Source: Pampus argenteus (taxonomy: Eukaryota > Chordata > Actinopteri > Scombriformes > Stromateidae). Taken from it: 64,000 nt of DNA. Under the pieces are notes generated by a model. It searched no databases. It saw nothing but the letters and a program-made list of their open reading frames with translations, and was not told the DNA's origin. Position numbers and translations under genes: made by a program. How positions within the stretch are numbered: the first letter of the stretch is position 1; every line of letters begins with the position of its first letter. Shown here in pieces: positions 20,649 to 31,900 of this stretch. The DNA is taken from the NCBI GenBank assembly GCA_036937835.1, contig CM072877.1, forward strand, positions 19,439,001-19,503,000, in the 5' to 3' direction.

Positions 20649-23600
20649 TTAAATAACCTCGATCTTGGATGACGTGAAGAAGTTGGTGAGAGCTTTTCTC
20701 ACCGAGTTGGAGCACCTGGAGCTCCCTTCCTCTGCTGGTCGTATCAGTTGTTTGCAGAAACAGGAGGTGATGTAATCTTGAAGCTCTTGTGAATTAATCT
20801 GAGCCAGCGCATTAGCTGCAGAGCGCCACTTCTTCACCAAGTCATTGAATACAGTCTTGTCTAACGAGTGAAGTGTTTTATGGGTTATTATCAACTCTTC
20901 GTCCTTGACTTTACGCCAAATGGTCGTAAAGAGACGCTTGATGTTGTCGCACTCCTGCGTCATGGTCACATGTTTCTTGTTGGTGTTGTACAGCTGAGTA
21001 ACAACCTTCTGCACGAGGAACATGTTGTTTATCCTGTTTCTGTCCTCTGTTGTGATCCATGTCTGTGTTAGTAGCAGCAGCCGCAAGCAGAAACAGGAGG
21101 TGATGTATTTGTTGATAGTTGGCTCTCCTAAATTCATCAGAACCAACACATTAACAGCAGAGCGCCACTTCTTCACCAAGTCCTTGAATAAAGACTTGTC
21201 GAGCGAGTCCAGTGTTTCAGAGTTTTTTCTGAACTCTGCTCCCTTGGCTTTAGCCCATATCGTGTTGAAGAGACGATTAATGTTGTCGATGACATCCGCC
21301 TGTGTCGTGGTCCATTTCACCTCGCTGGTGTTGTACAGCCGAGTAACAACCTTCTGCACAAGGAACATGGTGTTCATCCTGTTTCTGTCCTCTGTTGTGA
21401 TCTGTTTGGGTTTTTTTCCCAACAGCTGCAAGCAGAAACAGGAGGTGATGAATTTGTCGATAGTTGGCTCTCCTAAATTCATCAGAACCAACACATTAGC
21501 TGCAGAGTGCCACTTCTTCACCAAGTCCTTGAATAAAGACTTGTTGAGTGAGTCCAGTGTTTCAGAGTCCAGTTGTAACTCTGCTTCCTTGACTTCAGCC
21601 CATATCAAGTTGGAGAGACGATTGATGTTGTCGATGACATCCGCCTGTGTTGTGGTCCATTTCACCTCGCTGTTGTTGTTGTACAGCCGAGTAACAAGGC
21701 TCTGCACAATGGACACGATGTTCATCCTGTTTCTTTCCTCTGTTGTGATCCATGTCTGTGTTAGTAGCAGCAGGCGCAAACAGAAACAGGAGGTGATAAA
21801 TTTGTCGATAGTTGGCTCTCCTAAATTCATCAGAACCACCACATTAGCTGCAGAGTGCCACTTCTTCACCAAGTCCTTGATTAAAGACTTGTTGAGTGAG
21901 TCCAGTGTTTCAGAGTCCAGCTGTAACTTCGCTTCCTTGACTTCAGCCCATATCAAGTTGGAGAGACGATTGATGATGTTACTGAGATCATCGCACGTAG
22001 GAGTCCATTTCACCTTCCTGTTGTTGTACAGCCGATTAACAAACTTCTGCACAACGAACATGATGTCCAACATTTTTCTGTCCTCTTCTGTTGTCTGTGT
22101 GTTATTTAGTCCAATCAGACAGCTGAGGAAACAGGAGGTGATGTATTTGTCGATAGCTGGCCCTCCTAAATTCATTAGATTCACCAGATCAGCTGCAGAG
22201 CGCCACTTCAACAATTCGTTGACTACAAACGTGTCGAGTGAAACCAGTTTTACAATGTTCATTCTGTACTCTGTTCCCTGGAGTTCATCCCATATCTTCT
22301 CAGACAGATGGTTGATGGTGTTATTGACATTAGCCAAGGTAAATTCCACCTCACTGTTGTTGTTCAGGCGAGTAACAAATCTCTTCACAAGGTACTTGAT
22401 TTCATTCTTTTTCCTCTCTTCATCTTCAACATTTGTGTCTTTTAAAGCCATCATGACTCTGTCAGTGTGGATGTCAGCCTGAGTTTTGTGCCACCACTGT
22501 GTCACAGCCATGAAGCAGCAGACTTTCTGCATGATGTCCTCATACAGGACAGCATCGACCTTGTCCGTGGTCGGCTTCATGGTCCCATATTTGATAGAAC
22601 TGTAGATCCTTTCTGTGAGATCGTCGACAATTTCTAAACTGTTACTGAAAGCATGAACTCTGTATCTGGGAAATACAGAAGGTCCATTCATGTCGTCATA
22701 CTCAAACAGATAGTCCATGAGTGTCCCCATCGTCTTGGCTTCGGCCTTGTGGTTGAATTTTCTCTCCAGTTGAACCACCATATGATGTAATGAAATTCTG
22801 GCGAGGCATTTTGTGAAGAAGGTCTTTATCATGTGGCTAACTAGATTTAGCTGCATATCTTTGGGCATCTGATTGGATTCTTCTAGCAAAATCTTGACTT
22901 CCTTATAGAGTGATTTGGTGATTTGTTTTGCCTTATTTATAACTTCACAGGAAAATTCAGACTGCAGCCGCTCATATTCAGAGTCTTCCACATGCAAAAG
23001 AGGCTCAGTGATCTCACACACTGTCTTCTTAATAACCTCGTGGACAATAGCTAAAACTGGGTGTTGTGGTGGCTTCCCCTTCAGGGCTTTTGGCTTCTCC
23101 ACCAGGACTTCAGGGTCCTTCTCGTCTTCATCCTCTGAATCAGTCAGCACCAGTTCTTTGCTGGTCTGCTGTTTAACTGAGGCGAATTCCTCAAGCATCT
23201 TGGTGGCAAGTTCAACCATTGTGTTCAGCTTGAGGGGACGAGTAATGTACTTACTGGCTATTTCCATAATAGAATGCTTAGCTGTGTTTGAAGAGAAGAT
23301 GTTTACAGTTGAAGTGATGCTGTTTACGATCTCTTCAGCAAGCAGGCTTGTCAGGGTTTCGAAGTTTGCACACTTGATTTTGCCCTTTATGTTCAAAGCT
23401 TTAGCAAAACCGAGAGGTATATTGTCGCCCAGGTTGACTTCAAGTGAGCTCACCCGTTTGACCTTTTTGTTTTTCAAATTAGCTACAATGGCATTTGTCA
23501 CTGCTTGTATAATTTCAAGCAGCAACTCAGCTATTAAGAAATTTGTTGCGTCATCAGGAGACCTGGATTTCAGCCGCTCCCACTGGTCCTCCGTTAACCT

Positions 23601-23684
23601 TTTAACAAAGGTTTCGATAAGCGGGTAGAAAGTGTTGGCTGTGACTTCCACCTCCTGTTGTTGAGAGACTTTTCTTCTCCACAT
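20649..23684 (-). CDS. Unrecognised intronless gene, 1011 aa, with five tandem 115-residue repeats (copy B)
   Basis: Same length and architecture as copy A, offset by exactly 6325 bp, with no frameshift or stop. By eye the proteins differ at 15 positions: 3, 11, 216, 260, 353, 354, 370, 417, 422, 528, 685, 700, 732, 847 and 992. About ten further differences are synonymous. With about 0.8% divergence, both copies open and no clear excess of silent change, the pair is young and constraint cannot be measured reliably. Copy B keeps the longer upstream palindrome and may be closer to the ancestral arrangement. Function unknown; possible alternatives are a domesticated transposon gene or a fast-evolving lineage-specific gene. 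Confidence 0.75.
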   Translation of the reverse strand: MWRRKVSQQQEVEVTANTFYPLIETFVKRLTEDQWERLKSRSPDDATNFLIAELLLEIIQAVTNAIVANLKNKKVKRVSSLEVNLGDNIPLGFAKALNIKGKIKCANFETLTSLLAEEIVNSITSTVNIFSSNTAKHSIMEIASKYITRPLKLNTMVELATKMLEEFASVKQQTSKELVLTDSEDEDEKDPEVLVEKPKALKGKPPQHPVLAIVHEVIKKTVCEITEPLLHVEDSEYERLQSEFSCEVINKAKQITKSLYKEVKILLEESNQMPKDMQLNLVSHMIKTFFTKCLARISLHHMVVQLERKFNHKAEAKTMGTLMDYLFEYDDMNGPSVFPRYRVHAFSNSLEIVDDLTERIYSSIKYGTMKPTTDKVDAVLYEDIMQKVCCFMAVTQWWHKTQADIHTDRVMMALKDTNVEDEERKKNEIKYLVKRFVTRLNNNSEVEFTLANVNNTINHLSEKIWDELQGTEYRMNIVKLVSLDTFVVNELLKWRSAADLVNLMNLGGPAIDKYITSCFLSCLIGLNNTQTTEEDRKMLDIMFVVQKFVNRLYNNRKVKWTPTCDDLSNIINRLSNLIWAEVKEAKLQLDSETLDSLNKSLIKDLVKKWHSAANVVVLMNLGEPTIDKFITSCFCLRLLLLTQTWITTEERNRMNIVSIVQSLVTRLYNNNSEVKWTTTQADVIDNINRLSNLIWAEVKEAELQLDSETLDSLNKSLFKDLVKKWHSAANVLVLMNLGEPTIDKFITSCFCLQLLGKKPKQITTEDRNRMNTMFLVQKVVTRLYNTSEVKWTTTQADVIDNINRLFNTIWAKAKGAEFRKNSETLDSLDKSLFKDLVKKWRSAVNVLVLMNLGEPTINKYITSCFCLRLLLLTQTWITTEDRNRINNMFLVQKVVTQLYNTNKKHVTMTQECDNIKRLFTTIWRKVKDEELIITHKTLHSLDKTVFNDLVKKWRSAANALAQINSQELQDYITSCFCKQLIRPAEEGSSRCSNSVRKALTNFFTSSKIEVI

Positions 23685-23792
23685 GGTGATTGTTATAATG
23701 TTGGATCTTTAAACACGTTAAACACAAACAGTAATCCGTGAGTGAAAGTTGTTCGCGTGATGCTCGATGCTCGATGCGTTGTGTCAACTGCA

Positions 23793-23876
23793 CTGCGCTC
23801 AGGTTTCACTTACAAATTTTGACTGCCCTCAGGTTTCACATACAAATTTTGACTGCGCTCAGGTTTCACTTACAAT
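23793..23876. repeat. 30-bp tandem repeat, 2.8 units, upstream of gene copy B
   Basis: Units start at 23793, 23823 and 23853. The first unit reads GTTTCACTTAC here but GTTTCAATTAC in copy A. Position relative to the ATG (109-192 bp upstream) is nearly the same. Confidence 0.75.
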
Positions 23877-23908
23877 CTTTTGGAGTTAAACACACAGTAA
23901 GTTTCAGA

Positions 23909-23990
23909 CTTCACAGCTTTAAACCTTTAAAGGTTTAAAGCTGTGAAGATTTAAACCTTTAAAGGTTTAAAGCCTAGAATGTGATGTCAC
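23909..23990. promoter_or_regulatory. 40-bp perfect palindrome plus second palindrome upstream of gene copy B
   Basis: 23909-23948 is a perfect 40-bp palindrome (arms start CTTCACAGCTTTAAACC). 23950-23971 is another, of 22 bp, with the same core. A CRE-like inverted repeat (TGATGTCAC, 2 bp, GTGACATCA) follows at about 23980-23999. Copy A retains one 26-bp palindrome, consistent with a deletion between the two. Confidence 0.55.
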
Positions 23991-24032
23991 AGGTGACATC
24001 AGCACCTTTTGGAATGTTTGAAAATGTCACAT

Positions 24033-25020
24033 GATCAAATCAAATCAAATCAAATCAAATCAAATTTTATTTATATAGCCCAAAATCACAAAATACATTT
24101 GTCTCAGAGGGCTTTACAATCTGTACAGGGAGTGACACCCTCTGTCCTTAGACCCTCGATTAGTGAGGAAAAACTTGCCCACCAAAAAACCTTTTAACAG
24201 GGAAAAAGGTGGAAGAAACCTCAGGAAGAGCCACAGAGGAGGGATCCCTCTCCCAGGACGGACAGACGTGCAATGATGTCACATGTACAGAACAATCAAC
24301 ACACACATATTGTACACTCACAATGAATAATAGTGATAAATAATGACAATGATAAAATGAGAATAATGACAATGAATGATGAATTATTACAGTAACAGTG
24401 AAACTAGTGGTAAAGATACAGATGCACAGCAGCAAATCATTAACTAACTATAAACTGTAATGGTAATATGGCAACAATGATGATGGCGACAACACACGAA
24501 GAAAGACGCCACGCAGGACCACAGCAGCAGACACAGTCTACAGAGAACCTGCTGGACGAGAGAGCACAGAAACTCCGGGGAAGAAGTTTAATTAGTAACA
24601 TGATAGATAGATGGATTAGATAGATGGATAGATAAGGAGAGAGAGAGAACGAGAGAGAGAGAGCGAGAGAGTATGTGAGTCCCCCAGCAGTCTAGTTCTA
24701 TGGCAGCATAACTAAGGGATGACCTGAGCCAGCCCTAATTATAAGCTTTATCAAAAAGGAAAGTCTTAAATCTACTCTTAAAGGTGTTGACCGTGTCTGC
24801 CTCCCGAACACAGAGTGGTAGTTTATTCCACAGAAGAGGAGCTTTCAGCTGAAAGCTCTGGCTCCCAATCTACTTTTAGACACTATAGGAACCACCAGGA
24901 ACCCACCATCCTGGGAGCGCAATGTTCTAGTGGGGTGGTAAGGTACTATGAGCTCTTTTAGATATGATGGTGCCTGACCATGAAGAGCTTTGTAAGTTAA
25001 TAGATGATCTCAAAGATTCC
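24033..25020 (-). mobile_element. Retroelement 3' region with AAATC tail, copy 3
   Basis: Near-identical to 17685-18665, with five AAATC units at the tail. Shorter GA-rich repeat (24636-24670). Confidence 0.65.
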
Positions 25021-25049
25021 CAAAGATTCACACACCTGATAGCAAATGA

Positions 25050-25680
25050 TTGAAATATCAACAAAGTTTTTATTGTACTGCACTATACTGACTGATGTAG
25101 AAATACAGTTGCTGTCTGCAGGGTTGTTTAAAAAAAAGAAAAAAGTACAACACAAAGAAGTGTGTCACTAAACGACATTTCACATAGATGGCTTCTTCTT
25201 CTTCTATGTGAAATTAGAAAAACCATCCCTAAACAGAGGAGGAGGTCTGAGACACCATCTATTTCCAATTTACAATGCTGCCCTTTCATCTCTTCCCAGG
25301 AGATTCAGCAACTTAGCCTCTAAGAACAACAGCCATTCACAAAAGGCCCCATGTGACTCAAACGACTGTCGTTATAACACAATAGAGCACTAACGAAGTT
25401 GAAACTAACTTTCACCACCCCCAACGACTGTCACTAAACGACTGTCGTTGGGCACATGGAGTGTTAATGAGCCAATGACATCACTGGTCATGTGACTGCC
25501 TCCACAGAGGTTAAATACCTGGGTTTCTACACCAGCTAGTTGGACTAGTCCCAGCCTAGTCAAGCGAGCATGAACTGATGAAGCCTCTTGGATGAGAGGT
25601 GAAACGTCTTCAAGACAAATAACCAAGTCCAGTTGCGATCGATTTAATCTACTTGAGATAACTATGACCTGGATGAATGA
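25050..25680 (+). mobile_element. Penelope-type element 3' fragment, copy 2
   Basis: Same as 18700-19260 but with about 50 bp more (25436-25485, including a second ACGACTGTCGTTGGGC). Copy 1 has lost this by deletion between short repeats (ACGACTGTC). No coding sequence. Confidence 0.5.
25571..25612 (+). ncRNA. Hammerhead-ribozyme-like motif with minimal stem III, copy 2
   Basis: Same arrangement as copy 1: stem I TGAA/TTCA, CTGATGA at 25575-25581, GAAA at 25601-25604, predicted cleavage after C25608. No change in the core relative to copy 1. Confidence 0.55.
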
Positions 25681-25689
25681 GAATATTCA

Positions 25690-26530
25690 CAGGCTGATCT
25701 CCATGTAGTTAAAGTACTGCAGTAACAGTACATAAGTATAGTGATCTTGATGTAGTTAAAGTACTGCAGTAACAGTACATAAGTATTGTGATCTTGATGT
25801 AGTTAAAGTACTGCAGTATCAGTAGTGACTGATATATTATTATATATGACATCATTAGATTATTAATACTGAAGCATCAGTGTTAGAGCAGCATGTTACT
25901 GTTGTAGCTGCTGGAGGTGGAGCTAGTTTCAACTACTTTATATACAGTTAGATAGTTTAGTCCAGTGGTTCCCAACCTAGGGGTCGGGGCCCTCCAAAGG
26001 GTCACCAGATAAATCTGAGGGGTCGTGAGATGATTAATGGGAGAGGAAAGAAGAAGAAACAAAGTTCTGATACACAAATCTGTTTTCAGCTTTTGGACTT
26101 TTTCTCTAATCTTTGATTTTTGCTGAAATATTGGATCATTTGAACATTTATTGAAATGAAACCATGTGAGAAGTTTAGAGGTAAAAATCACTATTTGGTG
26201 GAGCTGTTAACAACTCATAGACATCTGAAATGTGACCCGACTACACACTGCTTTTAGTAAGACGTCAACAGACTAAAAGGTTGAAACCACTGGTTTCATC
26301 TTTAACAATGTGTTGGATTTTAAAAGCTTCTTATATTATCCATTGAGTCAAATCTGCATCTGAACAGTAACTAAAGCTGTCAGATAAATGTAGTGGAGTA
26401 GAAAGTACTAGATTTACCTCTGAAATGGAGTAGAGTGGAAGTTTAAAGTAGCATCAAAACGAAATACTCAAGTAAAGTACAACTGCCACAAATTTGTACT
26501 TGAACAAACGTACTTGGTTATTTTACACCA
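25690..26530. mobile_element. Interspersed repeat hosting the third hAT-like MITE
   Basis: Runs from GTAGTTAAAGTACTGCAG repeats through the MITE (25963-26292) to TACTTGGTTATTTTACACCA. It matches the left flank of both gene copies up to about 26408 and then continues with its own end, while copies A and B switch at that point to the gene unit. It therefore marks the right boundary of the tandem duplication. Confidence 0.6.
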
Positions 26531-26611
26531 TTTTTCTTTTCTTTAAATTATTGTCGTCGCTCAGATGTACGAGCTCATATGTGTTCCTTGAATGCAGCAC
26601 CATCCCCGAGG

Positions 26612-26619
26612 TGACGTCA
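26612..26619. promoter_or_regulatory. CRE-type octamer, possible clip1 promoter
   Basis: TGACGTCA in the first unique, less AT-rich sequence upstream of clip1. A 5' non-coding exon around 26.6-26.8 kb would fit, but no splice pattern proves it. Confidence 0.25.
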
Positions 26620-26739
26620 GACTGAGTCTGGGCTGGGCTGGAAAAACATGTAACGGTGCTCACGGCATCATTTACTGACACCAATTCACCAAAAGAGACC
26701 AAGTAAGCTTCCGCAGCAACTTTTTTCACTCCTGTGTGA

Positions 26740-28814
26740 TTTTATTCGTTTATTTCACACCAGCACAGCGTCTGTTGTCGTTACGTTATCCTCAGTTTTT
26801 TAAGATTTCTTGCTAATCTGCAGCTAGCTAGCTAGCTCTGGCAGTTAGGGACGCATTCCAGCAGGGACCAACGCAGATAACACAACATATAGAAATAAAT
26901 ACGTCTAAGCAGCCGTAAAGCCATAGGAGTTGCCCTAAAATGATCATATCCGATTAATATAAGCTATCATTGTGAAAGTGAACATGTATTGCGTTGAGAA
27001 AAAGTGTTATAGTTAAGTTATATTAGTAGTGAAAGAGGGGGCAGTCTCATCTGTTTATCAGCAGCAGGATGGAGATAAACCAGTGTTAGTCTGAGATGTT
27101 GGCAGACACAGGGTGAAGGTTTGACAGCTCCAGGTGTGCTTGTTGTTTTGGTGTGGACACACCGGCTGGGCGGGGACCAGCTGACTTTTATTACCTCATC
27201 ATTGATTTAGTCTGAAACTTCCTGTGAATTGTTAAACTGTCCTCCTCCACTCAGATATGTGTTTTTCCTCTTGTTCTTCCATGTTTCTGTCTCCACTGTG
27301 CAGAATGATGTATGTGCAGAGTTTGTTTTGACATCTGTGTTCATTAAAAAAAGGATTAACACGTGTGACGTGGGAACTTAAAGCCTCCAGTGCATAAACA
27401 CTGAACATATGACGGAGGAGACATGCTCTGTTAAACTTTCTTATATTATAATATTAGTTTATGTGTACAACAATTCCTATTATAATATTGTATGCACACA
27501 TTTTTGTATCTGTGTATCTATATTTATATTCTGGGCCTCTACAGGAACATTTTGCATGATTTACAGTTTAAAAAAACTCCTTATTTATTGTTGTCTGGGA
27601 TCAGAAAGTCTATGAAGGTCAAGGATGAACCTTTGTGCTCAAACACGTGATCATATTTTACTGTTAAAAAAATAAACTGGAAAAACTACAGATGCAGTTT
27701 TTCATCCACCTTAAACATATCTTACTGTTACTGCAGTTATTTAATGACGGACAGATAATATTGGTACAACACAGCGGTTACTGTGTGAAACATAACGTCT
27801 GTGTTCTTGACCCAGTTGCAGATAAAATAATGAATCATCTGCTTTGTGAATTAAATGGCAGCTCAGCCGGTTCGTCAGCTGTCCGCCACCTACGACACCT
27901 TCAGGAAAAACAATTTGAGCTTATTCATTTGGATTTTGTGAGAAAAAAAAGGAAAGATTGAGACGGAAAATCAGCATCATTTAGTTAGATGAGTCGATTT
28001 TGTTACGCTTACAGGCTGAAAGTGTCCACATGAGGTCAGCTCATGTGGACACTTGAGGTCTAACTTGAGGTCAGATTCATTACATGCATGATAATAAATA
28101 GCTTGGTAATAAATGGAGGCTGCAGGCTTGACGTGGTTTATAAATACATAACAGTACCTATAAGTATTTATCCCTTCTGGACATTATCATGTTTTGGTCT
28201 ATAAAATGTCTGTCACTGTTTTCCACATCTTAAGGTGACAAAAATATTCAGTTTGTTATCATAGAAGACTAAATAAACTAGAAAATATTCACATTTCTCT
28301 TTAAAAACAACTTAAAATGAAAAATAGTGTTTTTGCATCATAGCTGCAACAATTAATCGACGAGTCATCATCAGACAGTTAATTAGCAACTATTTTTAAT
28401 TGTTTCAGTCAAACTTTCACAGGTTTCAGCTTCTCAGATGTGACTTTTTGATGCTTTTGTTTGTCATATATGATGTTGTATGGAATATGTTTTTAATTAT
28501 GGTCAAATTAAACCACAATTTTGAATACGATACCAGTAGAGTACTTTTTCACGTTTTTCTTGCATATTAAAAACAAAAGGATTAACCGGTTAATTGAGAG
28601 AATAACCGTTAGCTGCAGGACTAATTTACATAAATATTCACACCCTTTAATAGTTGTATTTCACAGAATAAAATATGAAATAGTCCTGCTGTGCTTCAGC
28701 TGTTTGTCTGCTTGTATATCTGCTTGTATCTGCCCAACAACCCTCATCATGTTCACTCACAGCTGTGATATTTGTATTATTCCTCAGTGGACTTTGTTCT
28801 GTTTGGTTTTCCAG
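26740..28814. other. Upstream region or 5' UTR intron of clip1
   Basis: About 2 kb without convincing coding sequence. An acceptor (TTTTCCAG) at 28814 precedes the exon that holds the clip1 start codon. A short inverted repeat is visible at about 28020-28056 (GTGTCCACATGAGGTCAGC and its complement). Confidence 0.45.
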
Positions 28815-28924
28815 CTCCTTTCCTTCACATTGGGACTTAATGGGGTGGTGGGGAAGGCCTAGACCCCACCTTGATCAGGCCAGACACCCCACACGTCCCC
28901 CGACCCATTGACAAACCAGGAGCC

Positions 28925-31900
28925 ATGAGTACAGGCAGTGCGGGCAAGACCAGCGGGCTCAAACCCCCCAGTAAGATAGTCCGTCCAGCCGGGGTGCCAT
29001 CAAGGACGTCCCCATCCTCTGGTAAGAACCAATAAATGATGGAAACAGTTGCTTGTATAATATTCTCATACTGCAACACTGACTTGAGTGATGTTGAATT
29101 GTGACTACAGGTTCTCCAAAGCCAGTTCCTTCAGAGAAGACCCCCGGCTGCGTGGCCTCCTCAACCCCGGAGGGAAGTGCCGACTTTCAGACCGGAGAGA
29201 GGGTCTGGGTCAACGGCAACAAGCCCGGCTATGTGCAGTTTATCGGGGGAACACAGTTCGCTCCAGGCCAGTGGGCGGGCATCGTGCTGGATGAGCCGAT
29301 TGGGAAGAACGACGGTTCGGTGGCAGGGGTCCGGTACTTCCAGTGTGAGGATGGGAAAGGGATTTTCACGCGGCCTTCAAAGCTATCAAAGACTGCACTG
29401 CCAGAGAAGGAGGCGAACGGGGGGCAGGCCGGCCCGGCACCAGCAGCCTCTGCAGCAAGCGAGTCCGCACCTGCTGGCGCTACCTCAACCTCAACTGGTA
29501 ACATCCAGCACATACAGAAAAATGATGGTCTGGGTTTAATTTGATCCCATATCAGTATATTAAGAATCTGTATTCTCTGTTCAGCTCAAGGCACTGCCAT
29601 AAAGACGAGCGCCGCACTCAACCGGATGCTGACATCCAGCGAGTCGATCTCAAACCTCTCAGACACAGAATCCATGAAGAAGAATAAAAGGGAGCTGAGG
29701 CTGGGAGATCGTGTGCTGGTGAGAAGTGTTTTCAAACCTTGTTCATAAAATATGATCATTAGCCTAATCAGCTTCTCAAATGTGATGATTTCCTGTCTTT
29801 CCTTGTCATAAACAACAGTAACTTGAATATATTTTGTACTTTAAAACAGGCTCAAACGATTAATCGAGAAAAGCAAAAGAGTCAATTCTAAATAATAAAG
29901 AAAGTTGGTGAAAATTGGTGAATACAAGTTCTTGTAAATTACTCGGACGTGTCACTCAAGAACGAATCTGTTCGTATGACTGGTTTTTATTTGTAGGTTG
30001 GTGGTACCAAGGCAGGAGTAGTGCGATTTCTGGGAGAGACAGAATTTGCAAAGGGAGACTGGTGTGGAGTCGAACTCGACGAACCTCTTGGCAAGAATGA
30101 CGGCGCTGTAGCAGGAACCAGGTGCAATAAGAAAACTTTTATAAACAGACAAATATATCATACAGTAACTTTAAAGAAAATGTTCTTCTTCTCAGATACT
30201 TTCAGTGCATGCCTAGGTATGGTCTGTTCGCTCCGGTCCACAAAGTCACACGTATTGGTTTCCCCTGCACCACGCCGACCAAGGCGAAGAGCTCACAGAG
30301 GAGGTCGCTCCTCAAGAGGAGTCCCAGTGCCTCCTCCATCAGCACTCTCAGCTCCGCCGCCTCCTCAATCAGCGGCAAACCCAGCCGAGCAGGACTGGTA
30401 AGACCTACACGGGGTCATTCAGATCATCCCCGAACCGAACTGAGTATTAGGACGATTCTCTGAACAAAATCTGTTCTTTAAAACTTCTTTAAAATGTTCT
30501 TTTTTTTCCCATTTGTTTTGAATGGAAAGAGTAATCTGCAAAAAATAACAGTTAACATAGAAATAACATAGAACATTATTATTAATATTATTATTTTCCA
30601 GCTGACGGAGACGTCCGCTCGGTACGCTCGCAAGATTTCTGGCACCACGGCGCTGCAGGAAGCTCTGAAGGAGAAACAACAGCACATCGAACAGCTGCTG
30701 GTGGAGAGGGACCTGGAGCGATGCGAGATCGCGAAGGCAACCAGCCACGCAGGAGAGGTGCAGCAGGAGATCGCTCAGCTGAGGAAAGGCCGAGATCAGG
30801 TCGGTTGTTTACAGTGTGGCACAAGTGGTTTTCACATGTATAAATACAGTTTTATGATTATTTATGGGTTTTTGTGTGTTAGTATGCCATGGAGATGGAG
30901 GCAAAGTTGGATCAGCTGCGTTCGCTGGTGGAAGCAGCAGATCGAGACAAAGTGGAGCTGCTCAACCAGCTGGAGGAGGAGAAGAGGTGGGTGGTGTGAC
31001 TTTACCTGAAGCCTCCACATGATACTGTGTGTCAGGGATGTAGGAACAGGTATCTGATACTTTTATTTACCTAAAAGTGGATTTTATTCAACGTCTGACC
31101 CATTTAAACTGATTTATACAAGCTACTTGATCCACTATTAAAACTATTAAAGGATTTGGTTGGTGATTTTCTTTCTGTCAACAAATCAATTAATTGATCG
31201 ACTAACAAGTATTGTGTGTGTATCAAAGCCTGATATTAAAAGTAAATATTGACAGCTGATATTGAGAGATTCTCAGGATGGGCTTGGAGAGCGATCAGTT
31301 GATACAACAGGTGTGAAAAAAACACGTCTGCAGCTTTAAGATGAATTTTTATTATCGTTCCTGTTTGACAGAAAAGTGGAAGATCTGCAGTTTCGCGTAG
31401 AAGAAGCTTGTATCACCAAAGGGGACCTTGAGGTAACTAATAATCTGTCACTCACTATCAGGCTGATGATGTTTTTCATGAATTATCATTATTAAGGTGA
31501 ATCTGTTTATTTGACCATAACAGTCAAATCAATAAATCAACTTCAAGCCGTCTCGTTCACGAGTTTCTCTTTTTTTACTTTAATTTCCAGATATTTTTTG
31601 CTCTTTTCACATTTTCTTAAGACCATAAAGTGACTGAATGAAAATGAATAAGCGGCCGTTGACTTATAACTGCTTCACAATTTCCTCTTAAAAAACAGTT
31701 TTTCCTTTTCCAGTTCCCTCTGAATCATTCATTTACACGTCTGTCCATGTGCTCCTCTGTTTATTACTTCATGTTTAATTGACTCACCCTCCCTGCACTT
31801 ACTTCACCATCCTCTCGCCATCTTTCTATCCACATGCCTGACCTTCAAAGCTTTTCTCTTGCTCATTGGTCCGTGTTGTCTGCATCTTCTTCACTCTTCA

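Noticed and set aside
27692..27961. 89-codon ORF upstream of clip1
   Set aside because: No recognisable domain and no splice context; the composition is that of random AT-rich sequence.
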